Assembly: GCA_002413355.1 (NCBI GenBank)
Contig: DHWV01000038.1
Location: 872 to 35,275, forward strand
Source: Desulfobulbaceae bacterium UBA5173
GTDB taxonomy: Bacteria; Desulfobacterota; Desulfobulbia; Desulfobulbales; Desulfobulbaceae
Length of the DNA stretch: 34,404 nt
Direction of reading: 5' to 3'
Both the position numbers and the translations under genes were made by a program. A model generated the notes under the pieces. That model saw only the letters and a program-made list of their open reading frames with translations, made no database searches and was not told where the DNA came from. Positions 1 through 7,566 of this stretch are shown here, piece by piece; positions within the stretch are counted from its first letter, which is position 1; each line of letters opens with the position of its first letter.

Positions 1-941
1 GCGATGACGCTCATCATGAAGGCCAGTGCCGTGCCAAGGGCCGCGCCTTTGCCGAGCAGTGCCTCCATCACCGGCACGATTCCGGCGGCATTGGAGTACA
101 TGGGAATGCCGATCAGCACAGCGGCAGGCACAGACCACCACTGCGATTTGCCCATGATTGAGGCCATGAAATCTTCCGGCACATAGCCGTGAATGGCCGC
201 GCCGACTGCAATACCCGCGATTACATACAGCCAGACCTTGCCCACGATCTCCCGCACCGCCGTTTTGCCCATCTCCACCCGGCCGGGCCACGTCAGTTTC
301 TTTTCAAACACCAGTTCACGGACATTGCGCATTTTCTGCACCCAGTCTTCAATCAGATGCTCCAGATGAAGGCGGCCAATGACCCAGCCGGAACCAATGG
401 CGATCAGCAGGCCGGAACCAAGATAGAGCGCAGCGGCTTTCCAGCCCACCAAGCCGTAGAGGAGCACCAAAGCCACCTCGTTGATCATCGGCGCAGAAAT
501 GAGGAAGGAGAAGGTCACGCCCAAGGGTACCCCGGCTTGAACAAAGCCAATAAAGAGCGGCACTGCCGAGCAGGAGCAGAAAGGGGTGACGATGCCGAGC
601 AGAGCGGCCAGCACATTGCCGACCGCCTCTTTCCTGCCTGCCAGATGTCTGCGGGCGCGCTCCTTGGTGAAAAAAGTACGGATGATGCCAACAAGAAAGA
701 CCACCAGCGTCAGTAGTAGCATGACCTTGGGCGTGTCATAGATAAAGAACTGCACTGCTGCGCCAAGATGGCTGCCCTGCTTCAGCCGCAGGAGGGTATA
801 GGCAAAAAAATGCGAGAACGGCAGCAGCAGGCTGTAGAGCAGATACCAGAAAATGAGCAGTATTGCGCCTCGGCAGAGGATCAGTTTCGTGCTGCCTGCC
901 GATTGCTTTGCGTCGCTGTTTTTGGGTTGGACTATTTGCAT
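1..941 (-). CDS. Permease, ArsP/YraQ-like (DUF318) family, 3' end beyond the window
   Basis: Reading leftward from an ATG at 941, an open frame runs to the window edge (313 codons, no stop reached). It encodes a polytopic membrane protein with hydrophobic segments near residues 20-50, 70-90, 105-135, 140-185, 235-250 and 268-313. The motif TPFCSCSAVP (residues 119-128) and the later segment MYSNAAGIVPV (281-291) are hallmarks of the DUF318 permease family, which includes the organoarsenical exporter ArsP and E. coli YraQ. Substrates of most members are unknown; the paired cysteines suggest a thiol- or metalloid-reactive substrate, which is inference. The start is preceded by only a weak AAGAG ribosome-binding sequence. 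It lies downstream of, and on the same strand as, the FAD-linked oxidase, with a short inverted-repeat element between them. Confidence 0.85.
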   Translation of the reverse strand, partial: MQIVQPKNSDAKQSAGSTKLILCRGAILLIFWYLLYSLLLPFSHFFAYTLLRLKQGSHLGAAVQFFIYDTPKVMLLLTLVVFLVGIIRTFFTKERARRHLAGRKEAVGNVLAALLGIVTPFCSCSAVPLFIGFVQAGVPLGVTFSFLISAPMINEVALVLLYGLVGWKAAALYLGSGLLIAIGSGWVIGRLHLEHLIEDWVQKMRNVRELVFEKKLTWPGRVEMGKTAVREIVGKVWLYVIAGIAVGAAIHGYVPEDFMASIMGKSQWWSVPAAVLIGIPMYSNAAGIVPVMEALLGKGAALGTALAFMMSVI

Positions 942-1110
942 GGCGTTGCTCTTGCGTGAAGGTGATCAGACTGAAAAGCGCATTCTAACCGACCAGCACG
1001 GGGGATGGGAATCTCTTTTTCGCAGCATCGCTGATCATGGGCAACCTGCCGTAAATAGGAGATATAGCTATAGCGATACAAAATGATCGGTTAATCAATC
1101 TTCATTTTAG

Positions 1111-1226
1111 TAGGAGTTACGCAGTTGAATTATGAAGTTCAATAATTACAGCAAGTTGAATTTCAGCGATACGAGTCGCCAGTTGAACAAAATCAACGAG
1201 ATCCAAATCCAACTGCGTAACTCCTA
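1111..1226 (+). mobile_element. 116-bp MITE-like element, copy 1
   Basis: The element is bounded by terminal inverted repeats TAGGAGTTACGCAGTTG and its exact complement, 17 bp each; a further three of the next four bases also match. It has no coding capacity. The reverse complement of 6199-6314 has the same 116-bp length and, by eye, differs at 10 positions (about 91% identical). The right end lies 3 bp beyond the stop codon of the FAD-linked oxidase. No convincing target duplication is seen at this copy. The size, terminal repeats and two-copy dispersal fit a miniature inverted-repeat transposable element; the partner transposase is not in the window. Confidence 0.8.
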
Positions 1227-1229
1227 TTA

Positions 1230-2603
1230 TTACGGAAAAATTTTTTCGGGATTAAGAATTCCATTCGGGTCAAAGACTTGTTTCAGTCGCCGCATGAGGC
1301 AAAGGGTCGGTGGATCGATTTCCAGCGGCAGAAAGGCAGATTTGGTGATGCCGATGCCGTGTTCGCCGGAAAGTGTGCCGCCCAAGCTGAGGACAAAACG
1401 GAAAAGCCGCTCCTTGGCCTCCAAACCGCGCCGAGCTTCCTCGGCCTTGCTTTTGTCGAGCATGATATTGACGTGCATGTTGCCGTCGCCAGCGTGGCCA
1501 AAGCTGAGGATAAGCAGGTTCAGCTCTGCGGCCAGCAGCTCCAGAAAGGCAACCAGCTCCGGGATTTTCGTGCGCGGCACTACCACATCCTCGGCGATTT
1601 TGTGTGGCCTGAGCGAAAGCACTGCAGGCGAAATCGAACGGCGGGCCTGCCACAGTTCGGCTGTCTCCTGCTCGTCCGCCGCCTGGCGGAGTGCGCAGTT
1701 GCCCTTCTGCCGGACAAATGCGGCAAACCGCCCAGCCTGCCGCGCCACTTCGTCCGCCGTGCCGTCAAATTCCACCAGTAGCAAGGCGGCAACGTCCTCC
1801 GGCGGCGGACTACTCAGGCGGCTGCGCACAGCGGCAATCGCGGTTTTATCCATGAATTCCAATGTGCATGGCAGCAGTCCTGCGGCGAGGATTTCCGCCA
1901 CCAGCTTGGTCGCCTCGGCCAGCGAGGCAAAGGTGAGCAGAAAGGTGGACTTGGCTTCCGGCAGCGGCAGAAGGCGCAGAATCAACTTGGTGAACACCGC
2001 CAGAGTTCCTTCGGAGCCGACCAGCAAGCGCGTCAGGTCATAGCCGACCACGCCTTTTTCCGTGCGCACGCCGGTTTTGATGATTTCGCCGGTGGGTAGC
2101 ACCGCTTCCAAGCCGATGATGTAGTCGCGGGTCACGCCGTACTTGACTGCGCTGGGGCCACCTGCACACTCCGCCGCGTTGCCGCCGAGGGAGCAGAACT
2201 TGAGGCTTGCCGGGTCGGGAGGGTACATCAGACCATGCTTGCGAACCGCCGCTTGCAGCTCGCCAGTGATCACGCCGGGTTCGGCCACAGCAATCATATT
2301 GGCAGCATCAATCTCCAGAATCCGGTTCATCCGGGCAAAGCTGATCACCAGCCCGCCCGCGACTGGCAACGCGCCGCCCGTCGCGCCGCTGCCTGCACCG
2401 CGAGGGATAACCGGAAAGCGGTGCTCATTGGCCAAGCGCAGGATGGCCGCTATCTGCGCTGTAGTTTCCGGCAGGGCAACTGCATCTGGCAGAAAACTCT
2501 GGCCTGTGGCATCATAGCTGGAGCAGGCGCGGTCTTCCCACGAAGTAAGCAGACTGTTTTTGCCGAGGATGCGCTGGAGTTCTTTGAGGATGCTTTTGTT
2601 CAT
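1230..2603 (-). CDS. FAD-linked oxidase, glycolate/D-lactate dehydrogenase GlcD family
   Basis: This 457-residue protein has the size and layout of GlcD-type flavoproteins. An N-terminal FAD-binding PCMH domain (about residues 40-220) carries the pyrophosphate-binding stretch PRGAGSGATGGALP, and a C-terminal FAD-oxidase domain carries FGHAGDGNMHVN, SGEHGIGITK and the family ending DPNGILNPEKIF. Members oxidise D-lactate, glycolate or other 2-hydroxy acids and pass electrons to quinone or to an Fe-S partner subunit. No GlcF/LldE-like Fe-S subunit gene is adjacent, so the acceptor and exact substrate are open. Lactate use would fit a sulfate reducer, which is inference. It is divergent from the acetyltransferase gene at 2682, and a MITE-like element begins 3 bp past its stop. 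Confidence 0.88.
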   Translation of the reverse strand: MNKSILKELQRILGKNSLLTSWEDRACSSYDATGQSFLPDAVALPETTAQIAAILRLANEHRFPVIPRGAGSGATGGALPVAGGLVISFARMNRILEIDAANMIAVAEPGVITGELQAAVRKHGLMYPPDPASLKFCSLGGNAAECAGGPSAVKYGVTRDYIIGLEAVLPTGEIIKTGVRTEKGVVGYDLTRLLVGSEGTLAVFTKLILRLLPLPEAKSTFLLTFASLAEATKLVAEILAAGLLPCTLEFMDKTAIAAVRSRLSSPPPEDVAALLLVEFDGTADEVARQAGRFAAFVRQKGNCALRQAADEQETAELWQARRSISPAVLSLRPHKIAEDVVVPRTKIPELVAFLELLAAELNLLILSFGHAGDGNMHVNIMLDKSKAEEARRGLEAKERLFRFVLSLGGTLSGEHGIGITKSAFLPLEIDPPTLCLMRRLKQVFDPNGILNPEKIFP

Positions 2604-2681
2604 GACGTGCCATTCATGCTGAAAAATACTTGCTGTTCATTATCCATTCAACCAGAACCGTTACCAGGAAAGGAGTTCACG

Positions 2682-3467
2682 ATGAGCGCAACACATCCAA
2701 AAGCAATTGAGCTTGTTCTTTTGACATCCCTCGATACTGAATCGCAGTTGAAAATCAGAGAAATTAGAAACGAAGAGAATGTACGGAAATGGATGTACAC
2801 AGATCATATCGTCGATATAAATGAACATCTCGGATGGGTAAACAGCATTAAACAAGATGACAGGCAAATTATTTTTGTCGTCTTGAATGATAAACGAATA
2901 GCTGTTGGTGTTGTCAAAGTCTATGCAATTGACCGGTTACATAAAAAAACTGATTTCTCGTATTATTTGACTGAGACTGCAAGAGGAGGACTTGGCTCTG
3001 TTCTTGAGTATTCAATTATTAACTTCATTTTTGATATGCTTGGAATGGAAAAATTGAATTGTGAAGTGATCGAAGGTAACGATTCTGTTGTGAAGTTGCA
3101 CAAGAAATTTTTGTTTCAAGAAGAAGGGTTCAGTCGTTCAAATATTCTAAAAAATGGTGTCCGCATAGGTGTTCATCTTCTTGGTTTAACTAAAAAAGAC
3201 TGGCTTGGCGGCAAAGATGAAATTCGAGAGAAATATAAACGGGTCTTTGCAAAATATTCTGTATCAATTATCTGGCAGCCAGACGAAAAAAAAGACCTCC
3301 ATCCGATCGACCAAATTGAAGCGGCAAGGGCGAGGAACAACCTGAACTGGATGAGCATTCTCAGGCTTGCGCTAGAAAAATCTCCGCAGACAGCAAAACC
3401 TATTGTCGCGGAAATCAAGCGCATCGACAGGGAAATTTCTGCTCTGACCGATAAACTTACTGAGTAG
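2682..3467 (+). CDS. GNAT acetyltransferase, PseH-like, with C-terminal extension
   Basis: The protein has 261 residues. The first 175 or so form a GNAT acetyltransferase domain resembling PseH, which N-acetylates a UDP-linked 4-amino sugar on the way to pseudaminic acid; RKWMYTDHI near residue 35, FSYYLTE near 95 and the GLGSVLEY acetyl-CoA loop near 103 support this. About 85 charged residues follow that I do not recognise. The ATG at 2682 is chosen because AGGAAAGGAG sits just upstream; the frame is open further 5' but overlaps the divergent oxidase gene. Codon use is AT-rich compared with the neighbours, which suggests acquisition. No other pseudaminic-acid gene is nearby, so the substrate may be a different amino sugar. 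Confidence 0.75.
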   Translation: MSATHPKAIELVLLTSLDTESQLKIREIRNEENVRKWMYTDHIVDINEHLGWVNSIKQDDRQIIFVVLNDKRIAVGVVKVYAIDRLHKKTDFSYYLTETARGGLGSVLEYSIINFIFDMLGMEKLNCEVIEGNDSVVKLHKKFLFQEEGFSRSNILKNGVRIGVHLLGLTKKDWLGGKDEIREKYKRVFAKYSVSIIWQPDEKKDLHPIDQIEAARARNNLNWMSILRLALEKSPQTAKPIVAEIKRIDREISALTDKLTE

Positions 3468-3514
3468 CTCTGCTGAACTTGGCTGCATTGGTCGTTGGGC
3501 GGGAATCAGCTACT

Positions 3515-4099
3515 CTACTGCTGCGCATCTTCTTCAGCGAGAAAGACGCGGCGCAGCCGGTAAAAATAATCAATACCTGACCACAGCGTCAGAACCAGGG
3601 CAACATAGATACAAACCATGCCGATTTCATGGAGAAAGGGGATCGGCAGCACGCCAAGCGGAAAGATCAGCACGCCAAGGCCGACATACTGGGTCACAGA
3701 CTTCAGCTTGCCTAAGGCACTTGCCGCCACGACAACCCCAGAGGCAGAAGCGATGCCGCGCAGGCCCGTCACCAGCATCTCGCGAGAGAGAATCAACAGA
3801 GCAATCCACGCTGGCAGGCGGTTCAGCGGAATGAGCATGATCAACGCGGTGGTCACAAGCAGCTTGTCCGCGAGCGGATCGAGCAGCTTGCCCAAGGTGC
3901 TGACCACGCCGTAGCGGCGGGCCACGTAGCCGTCCAGCAGGTCGGTGACAGCGGCGATGGTGAAGATCAGGCAGCAGAACACGGCCAGCGGTTTGCTCTG
4001 CTCCAGCATGAGCAGTACAGCCAGCAGCGAAGTGAGGACAAGGCGGGCGGCAGTGATCAAATTCGGCAAATGTCGCATCAAGTTCATGGCGTTGCTCAT
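3515..4099 (-). CDS. pgsA: CDP-diacylglycerol--glycerol-3-phosphate 3-phosphatidyltransferase
   Basis: This 194-residue inner-membrane enzyme transfers a phosphatidyl group from CDP-diacylglycerol to glycerol 3-phosphate, the committed step to phosphatidylglycerol and cardiolipin. The CDP-alcohol phosphotransferase signature is complete: D53, D56, G57, A60, R61, G70, D74 and D78 lie in the expected D-x2-DG-x2-AR-x8-G-x3-D-x3-D spacing. Several hydrophobic helices follow, and the start matches the usual PgsA opening HLPNLIT. An in-frame ATG at 4087 is an equally plausible start, since neither is preceded by a strong ribosome-binding site. It is convergent with the acetyltransferase gene. Confidence 0.92.
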   Translation of the reverse strand: MSNAMNLMRHLPNLITAARLVLTSLLAVLLMLEQSKPLAVFCCLIFTIAAVTDLLDGYVARRYGVVSTLGKLLDPLADKLLVTTALIMLIPLNRLPAWIALLILSREMLVTGLRGIASASGVVVAASALGKLKSVTQYVGLGVLIFPLGVLPIPFLHEIGMVCIYVALVLTLWSGIDYFYRLRRVFLAEEDAQQ

Positions 4100-4340
4100 G
4101 GTGCAGATTATGGGAATGACGGCTGAAGCCTTGCGCAGGTCACACCCAGTAATGTACCGCGTTTTGGCCGATGATGCTGTTGCTTTGTGCAGGGGCGGGG
4201 GATATTTTCAGACAGCGTTCTCTGCTTGAGGCGGACGGAATCAGCAGGTTGATCTTTTTGACTCTTGACAGCCGCCTTGCTTTTATAGAAAATTTTTGCA
4301 GATGCAGGACAGACCAACTTTTATTTGCAGGAGGATCGTT

Positions 4341-4670
4341 ATGCAACGCAAACTTTTTTTTCTCTCCATGCTGGCTTTGACGGCGGCCTTGTTCGTCACC
4401 TCGGCTGGCGCAGAGACCATTTCTGGCAAGGTGCTCGCCATCACCAAAGGCAGCAAAGTAACAGCAATTGAAATTGCTCCTGATGTAGCTGGAAGCCCGC
4501 CTGCGTACCGCTGCACAGTCTCAACCACCTTTCAGGAGATTGCAGACATGTTGCTTCAGGCGATGGAGGCGAAAACTGCTGTCACTATCAGCAGTTCAGA
4601 AAGCTGCAAGCTGGAAGGAGCGGTGCGGGATTGCGGCAGCATCGTCACAGCGGAGGCGGTCAAAAAATAA
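4341..4670 (+). CDS. Small secreted hypothetical protein
   Basis: The ATG at 4341 follows CAGGAGGATCGTT, a strong ribosome-binding site, so it is preferred over the upstream in-frame codon at 4296. The 109-residue product begins with a clear Sec signal peptide: positive residues QRK, a hydrophobic core through residue 20, and cleavage probably after SAGA (residue 24). The mature part is about 85 residues, has cysteines at about 58, 89 and 98, and begins with a short beta-rich ETISGKVLAI segment that recalls small OB-fold-like periplasmic proteins, although no family is recognised. It stands alone between pgsA and the recombinase gene, both on the opposite strand. Confidence 0.75.
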   Translation: MQRKLFFLSMLALTAALFVTSAGAETISGKVLAITKGSKVTAIEIAPDVAGSPPAYRCTVSTTFQEIADMLLQAMEAKTAVTISSSESCKLEGAVRDCGSIVTAEAVKK

Positions 4671-4700
4671 CATACGCAGCGGGCCGGGCTGGTCATGCTT

Positions 4701-5612
4701 TCACCCTCGTGGATGAAATTTTTGATGCCCGGCCTTGAGACGGCTTATGTCAACGTGGGTGTAAATCTGCGTGGTGGCAATGTCCGCGTGGCCGAGCATC
4801 ATCTGAAGGGCGCGCAGATCAGCACCGCCCGCCAACATGTGGGTGGCAAACGAGTGGCGCATGGTCTTCGGGCTAACTGTTTTGCTGATGCCGCGCTGCC
4901 GGGCCATGCCGCCGATGATCTGCCAGAAACGGGCGCGGGTCATCGCCCCGCCCCGGCTGGTGATGAACAGAAAGCGGCTGCTTCTCCTGCCGAGCAGGAC
5001 AGGACGGCCGTGTTCCATATAGGCCGCGATCCGCGCCCCGGCTTCCGCGTTGAACGGCCCCAGCCGCTCTTTACTGCCCTTGCCGAGAATGCGGACATGG
5101 CCGCTGCTCAGGCTACAATCCTGCACCGGCAGATTGACTAATTCGGATACCCGGATGCCGGTGGCGTAGAGGAGGTGGAGCATGGCGCAGTTGCGCAGGG
5201 CACGGGGATCCATTTCGCCAGCAGCAGGCGGCGCAAGCAGCATGTCCACCTCAGCTGTAGCCAAAATTTCAGGCAGAACGCTGCCGATTTTGGGCAGATC
5301 AATCTCTGCCGCCGGGCTGACCGTCAATTTTCCTTGAAAGACAAGAAAATCGAAAAACGAACGCAGGGCAGAGAGCCGCCGCGCATTGCTGCGGGCTGTG
5401 ATGTCACGGGCAAAACAGTCTTTGAGAAAAGCTCTCAGCTCGGCCGGGGTGACTTGAACCGGATCTCTGAGGCCTGCTTGATGCAGAAATTCGATGAAAA
5501 AATTCAGATCAGAGCCGTAGCTGTTGACCGTGTTCCGCGACAGTCTCCGCTGCACGGTGAGATAGCGCAGAAAATGGTCAACGCTTTCGGTCAGCAGGGA
5601 GATTTCCGGCAC
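4701..5612 (-). CDS. xerD: Tyrosine recombinase, XerD/XerC type
   Basis: This 303-residue protein has the Xer layout: an N-terminal SAM-like core-binding domain (residues 5-95) and a C-terminal catalytic domain. Visible catalytic residues are R154 (TGIRVSEL), K178 (LGKGSKER), R252 (MRHSFATH), H275 (LGHAD) and the nucleophile Y284 (QIYTHV). The position usually filled by the first histidine of H-x-x-R is lysine (K249, SPKTMRH). The HPRG terminus and LGHADIATTQIYTHV are closer to XerD than XerC. Xer proteins resolve chromosome dimers at dif with FtsK; the XerC/XerD assignment is not certain from one protein. It lies upstream of rpsU-distal sequence on the same strand, with no overlap with neighbours. 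Confidence 0.88.
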   Translation of the reverse strand: MPEISLLTESVDHFLRYLTVQRRLSRNTVNSYGSDLNFFIEFLHQAGLRDPVQVTPAELRAFLKDCFARDITARSNARRLSALRSFFDFLVFQGKLTVSPAAEIDLPKIGSVLPEILATAEVDMLLAPPAAGEMDPRALRNCAMLHLLYATGIRVSELVNLPVQDCSLSSGHVRILGKGSKERLGPFNAEAGARIAAYMEHGRPVLLGRRSSRFLFITSRGGAMTRARFWQIIGGMARQRGISKTVSPKTMRHSFATHMLAGGADLRALQMMLGHADIATTQIYTHVDISRLKAGHQKFHPRG

Positions 5613-5686
5613 GGCAAGAGAAAGGAACTGAGACGGTGAACAAAAGCCCTGCTGCTGGAGAGCGGCAGGGCCTGAAAGCGAAAAGC

Positions 5687-5881
5687 CTACATCCGGCTCT
5701 TCAGTCGGTTGTATTTGCGCAGCTTGCGCAGGGCTTCGGCGGATTTGCGGCGTTTTTTGATGCTTGGCTTCTCATACGCCTCGCGCCGTTTGAGTTCGCG
5801 TTTGATGCCGTCAATTTGCAGCTTCTTTTTGAGCTGGCGGATCGCGTACTCAAGGTCTCCTTTGACTTCGACCTCAATCAT
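5687..5881 (-). CDS. rpsU: 30S ribosomal protein bS21
   Basis: The 64-residue, strongly basic product matches bS21: it opens with IEVEVKGDLEYAIRQLKKK and has the Arg/Lys-rich helix REAYEKPSIKKRRKSAEA. bS21 sits on the small subunit near the anti-Shine-Dalgarno end of 16S rRNA and helps initiation. An AAGGA sequence lies about a dozen bases before the ATG, and a good promoter lies about 75 bases upstream. The gene appears monocistronic, without the dnaG/rpoD neighbours seen in some proteobacteria. Confidence 0.93.
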   Translation of the reverse strand: MIEVEVKGDLEYAIRQLKKKLQIDGIKRELKRREAYEKPSIKKRRKSAEALRKLRKYNRLKSRM

Positions 5882-5952
5882 GAAAAAATCACATCCTTTG
5901 CGGAAATGGCATGTCCCATCTGCGTGTTCGTCTGATATTGCGTAAGCGGGAT

Positions 5953-5981
5953 AATGTATGCTAAAGGACAGGCCATGTCAA
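5953..5981 (-). promoter_or_regulatory. Sigma70-type promoter for rpsU
   Basis: On the minus strand a perfect -35 box TTGACA (5981-5976) is followed after exactly 17 bases by TACATT (5958-5953), which matches the -10 consensus at four of six positions. It points toward rpsU with a leader of roughly 65-70 bases. This is read from sequence only. Confidence 0.6.
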
Positions 5982-6198
5982 CGCTTTTCTGTCTTTTTCC
6001 GCAACCAGCCTTCCTTCCCCGCTTTTTTCTGGCGGGATTGCCGGATGCGAGCTAATCTTGCTGGATAAAGGGAACGCATGAGGCATGAGCATAGCCTGCT
6101 GGCAGGTCATCCTGTGCTGAAGTCTCGAATTACAATGAGCTTTCTTTCCTTTTGAAATGAACTGTTTTAACTCGGTTTATGGACGAACAGTATTTTAT

Positions 6199-6314
6199 TA
6201 GGAGTTACGCAGTTAGATTTGCATCTCGTTGATTTTGTTCAACTGGCGATTCATATCATTGAAATTCAATTTGTTGTAATTATTGGACTTCATAGTTCAA
6301 CTGCGTAACTCCTA
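6199..6314 (-). mobile_element. 116-bp MITE-like element, copy 2 (inverted)
   Basis: This copy has the same length and terminal repeats as the one at 1111-1226 but lies in the opposite orientation. The outer ends TAGGAGTTACGCAGTT and AACTGCGTAACTCCTA match exactly. It is flanked by TTTAT on both sides (6194-6198 and 6315-6319), a possible 5-bp target duplication, although the AT-rich surroundings make chance possible. It sits 35 bp upstream of the AT-rich membrane-protein gene, so it may influence that gene's transcription. The rest of the gap between rpsU and that gene (5990-6198) shows no other recognisable feature. Confidence 0.8.
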
Positions 6315-6349
6315 TTTATTTTGATGCAAAAAAATATTAGAGGATGGAG

Positions 6350-7381
6350 ATGATTAAGCGGGCATGGAAAACGGCAAAGGATTGGGGACTGCTTGGAAAC
6401 ATCGTATGGGCGGTTATTGTAGCTGGAATATCTACTTGCTTGCCTTTCATAGCAAAACTATTGCCATTTCTCAAAACATCAGTGACAGTTGTAGTGCCGA
6501 TTTATCTGCTGCTTACAGTGCCCGCGTTCCTACTTATTTCTTTTATGCTGTTAATTAAAATTTACAACAATAATAGCAATATTCATGGGAAAGTGTTTGG
6601 TTATTACAGAGGAGCTTATGAGATCACATGCTTTCCATATCATGGATATGAATATGGTGTTTATTCTGCTAAAATAGTTAGAACTATGGAATTTATTATT
6701 ACCCATGACGGAATAACGACGATAGGCCCATATTTCTATTATTCATACGAACCTCGATCCAGTGGAGGTGTTGACGAAATAATGCGTCCATCTGCTCGAG
6801 TTTTGGTAAACGAAAAAGCAAGTTGCGCAGTTTGTGATCTTCATATATCTAAATCAGGAAATGGAGAAACAGATAGAGATAAGTTAAAAGCAAGTATTTA
6901 CACATCAGTTCCATTTAAAATTGGCGATACAGTCAAATTTGAGTTGCAATATGAAGTTATTGGACAACATGCTTCATGTAGAGAGGAGTTGAATAAATAT
7001 TTGAGCCTACCAACACTTAAAGATAACTATAGAAATAGAGAACAAAAAAAGGTAGCAGCTGAGATGTTCTACTGCTTCGCTCGTCATTCAGCGAGGTTAT
7101 CGATTAGAGTTATGTTTCCTGAAAATTTTCCATGGAGGCATCTTGATAATATTGAAGATGTTTTTGTTCTATCTATTGGGACTCGCCCTGTTGCGAAAAA
7201 AGCAATATCAAAAATTGCAAAAATAACTAGCACAGCAACAAGCATCGAGGCAAAATTTTTAAGAGGAATTGGAATAGAGCATGGATTCTATATTTTCTGG
7301 ATGGTGCCAACCAAAAAAGAACTGGTTGCTGCTGGGTTCGCCAGTGAAGTTGAAAATAGTAACAATCACAATATGATATAG
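6350..7381 (+). CDS. Hypothetical membrane protein, AT-rich
   Basis: This gene encodes about 343 residues of no family I recognise. Two hydrophobic helices lie near the N-terminus (about residues 14-40 and 42-70), followed by a large soluble domain of about 270 residues with many Tyr/Phe, a Cys-containing segment SCAVCDLHI, and a Lys-rich region. It is probably an inner-membrane protein with a cytoplasmic or periplasmic domain of unknown function. The ATG at 6350 is preferred over 6344 because AGAGG at 6339-6343 is then 6 bases away. Base composition is far more AT-rich than the neighbours, and a MITE-like element lies directly upstream, so recent acquisition is likely (inference). Confidence 0.7.
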   Translation: MIKRAWKTAKDWGLLGNIVWAVIVAGISTCLPFIAKLLPFLKTSVTVVVPIYLLLTVPAFLLISFMLLIKIYNNNSNIHGKVFGYYRGAYEITCFPYHGYEYGVYSAKIVRTMEFIITHDGITTIGPYFYYSYEPRSSGGVDEIMRPSARVLVNEKASCAVCDLHISKSGNGETDRDKLKASIYTSVPFKIGDTVKFELQYEVIGQHASCREELNKYLSLPTLKDNYRNREQKKVAAEMFYCFARHSARLSIRVMFPENFPWRHLDNIEDVFVLSIGTRPVAKKAISKIAKITSTATSIEAKFLRGIGIEHGFYIFWMVPTKKELVAAGFASEVENSNNHNMI

Positions 7382-7566
7382 TTTAACGTAAAACTGAACT
7401 AAAAAATACCTCTAATAAATCAAACATATTGAACGGTTTCAGAAAGACGCGAAGTTAAAACGGCTGCTGGGTTTGGCCAGGAGAATCTCGCCTGTGTCAA
7501 AAGAAGGAATCGCTTGTTGCCGCGTGATGCACGAATCTCAAACAAAATCATCATAAAGGATAAATC

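Noticed and set aside
1056..1080. ATAGCTATAGC-type short repeats upstream of the permease as a promoter
   Set aside because: No convincing -35/-10 pair with proper spacing could be defined.
2235..2681. Longer N-terminus for the PseH-like gene
   Set aside because: It would overlap the divergent oxidase gene by several hundred bases; the strong ribosome-binding site is just before 2682.
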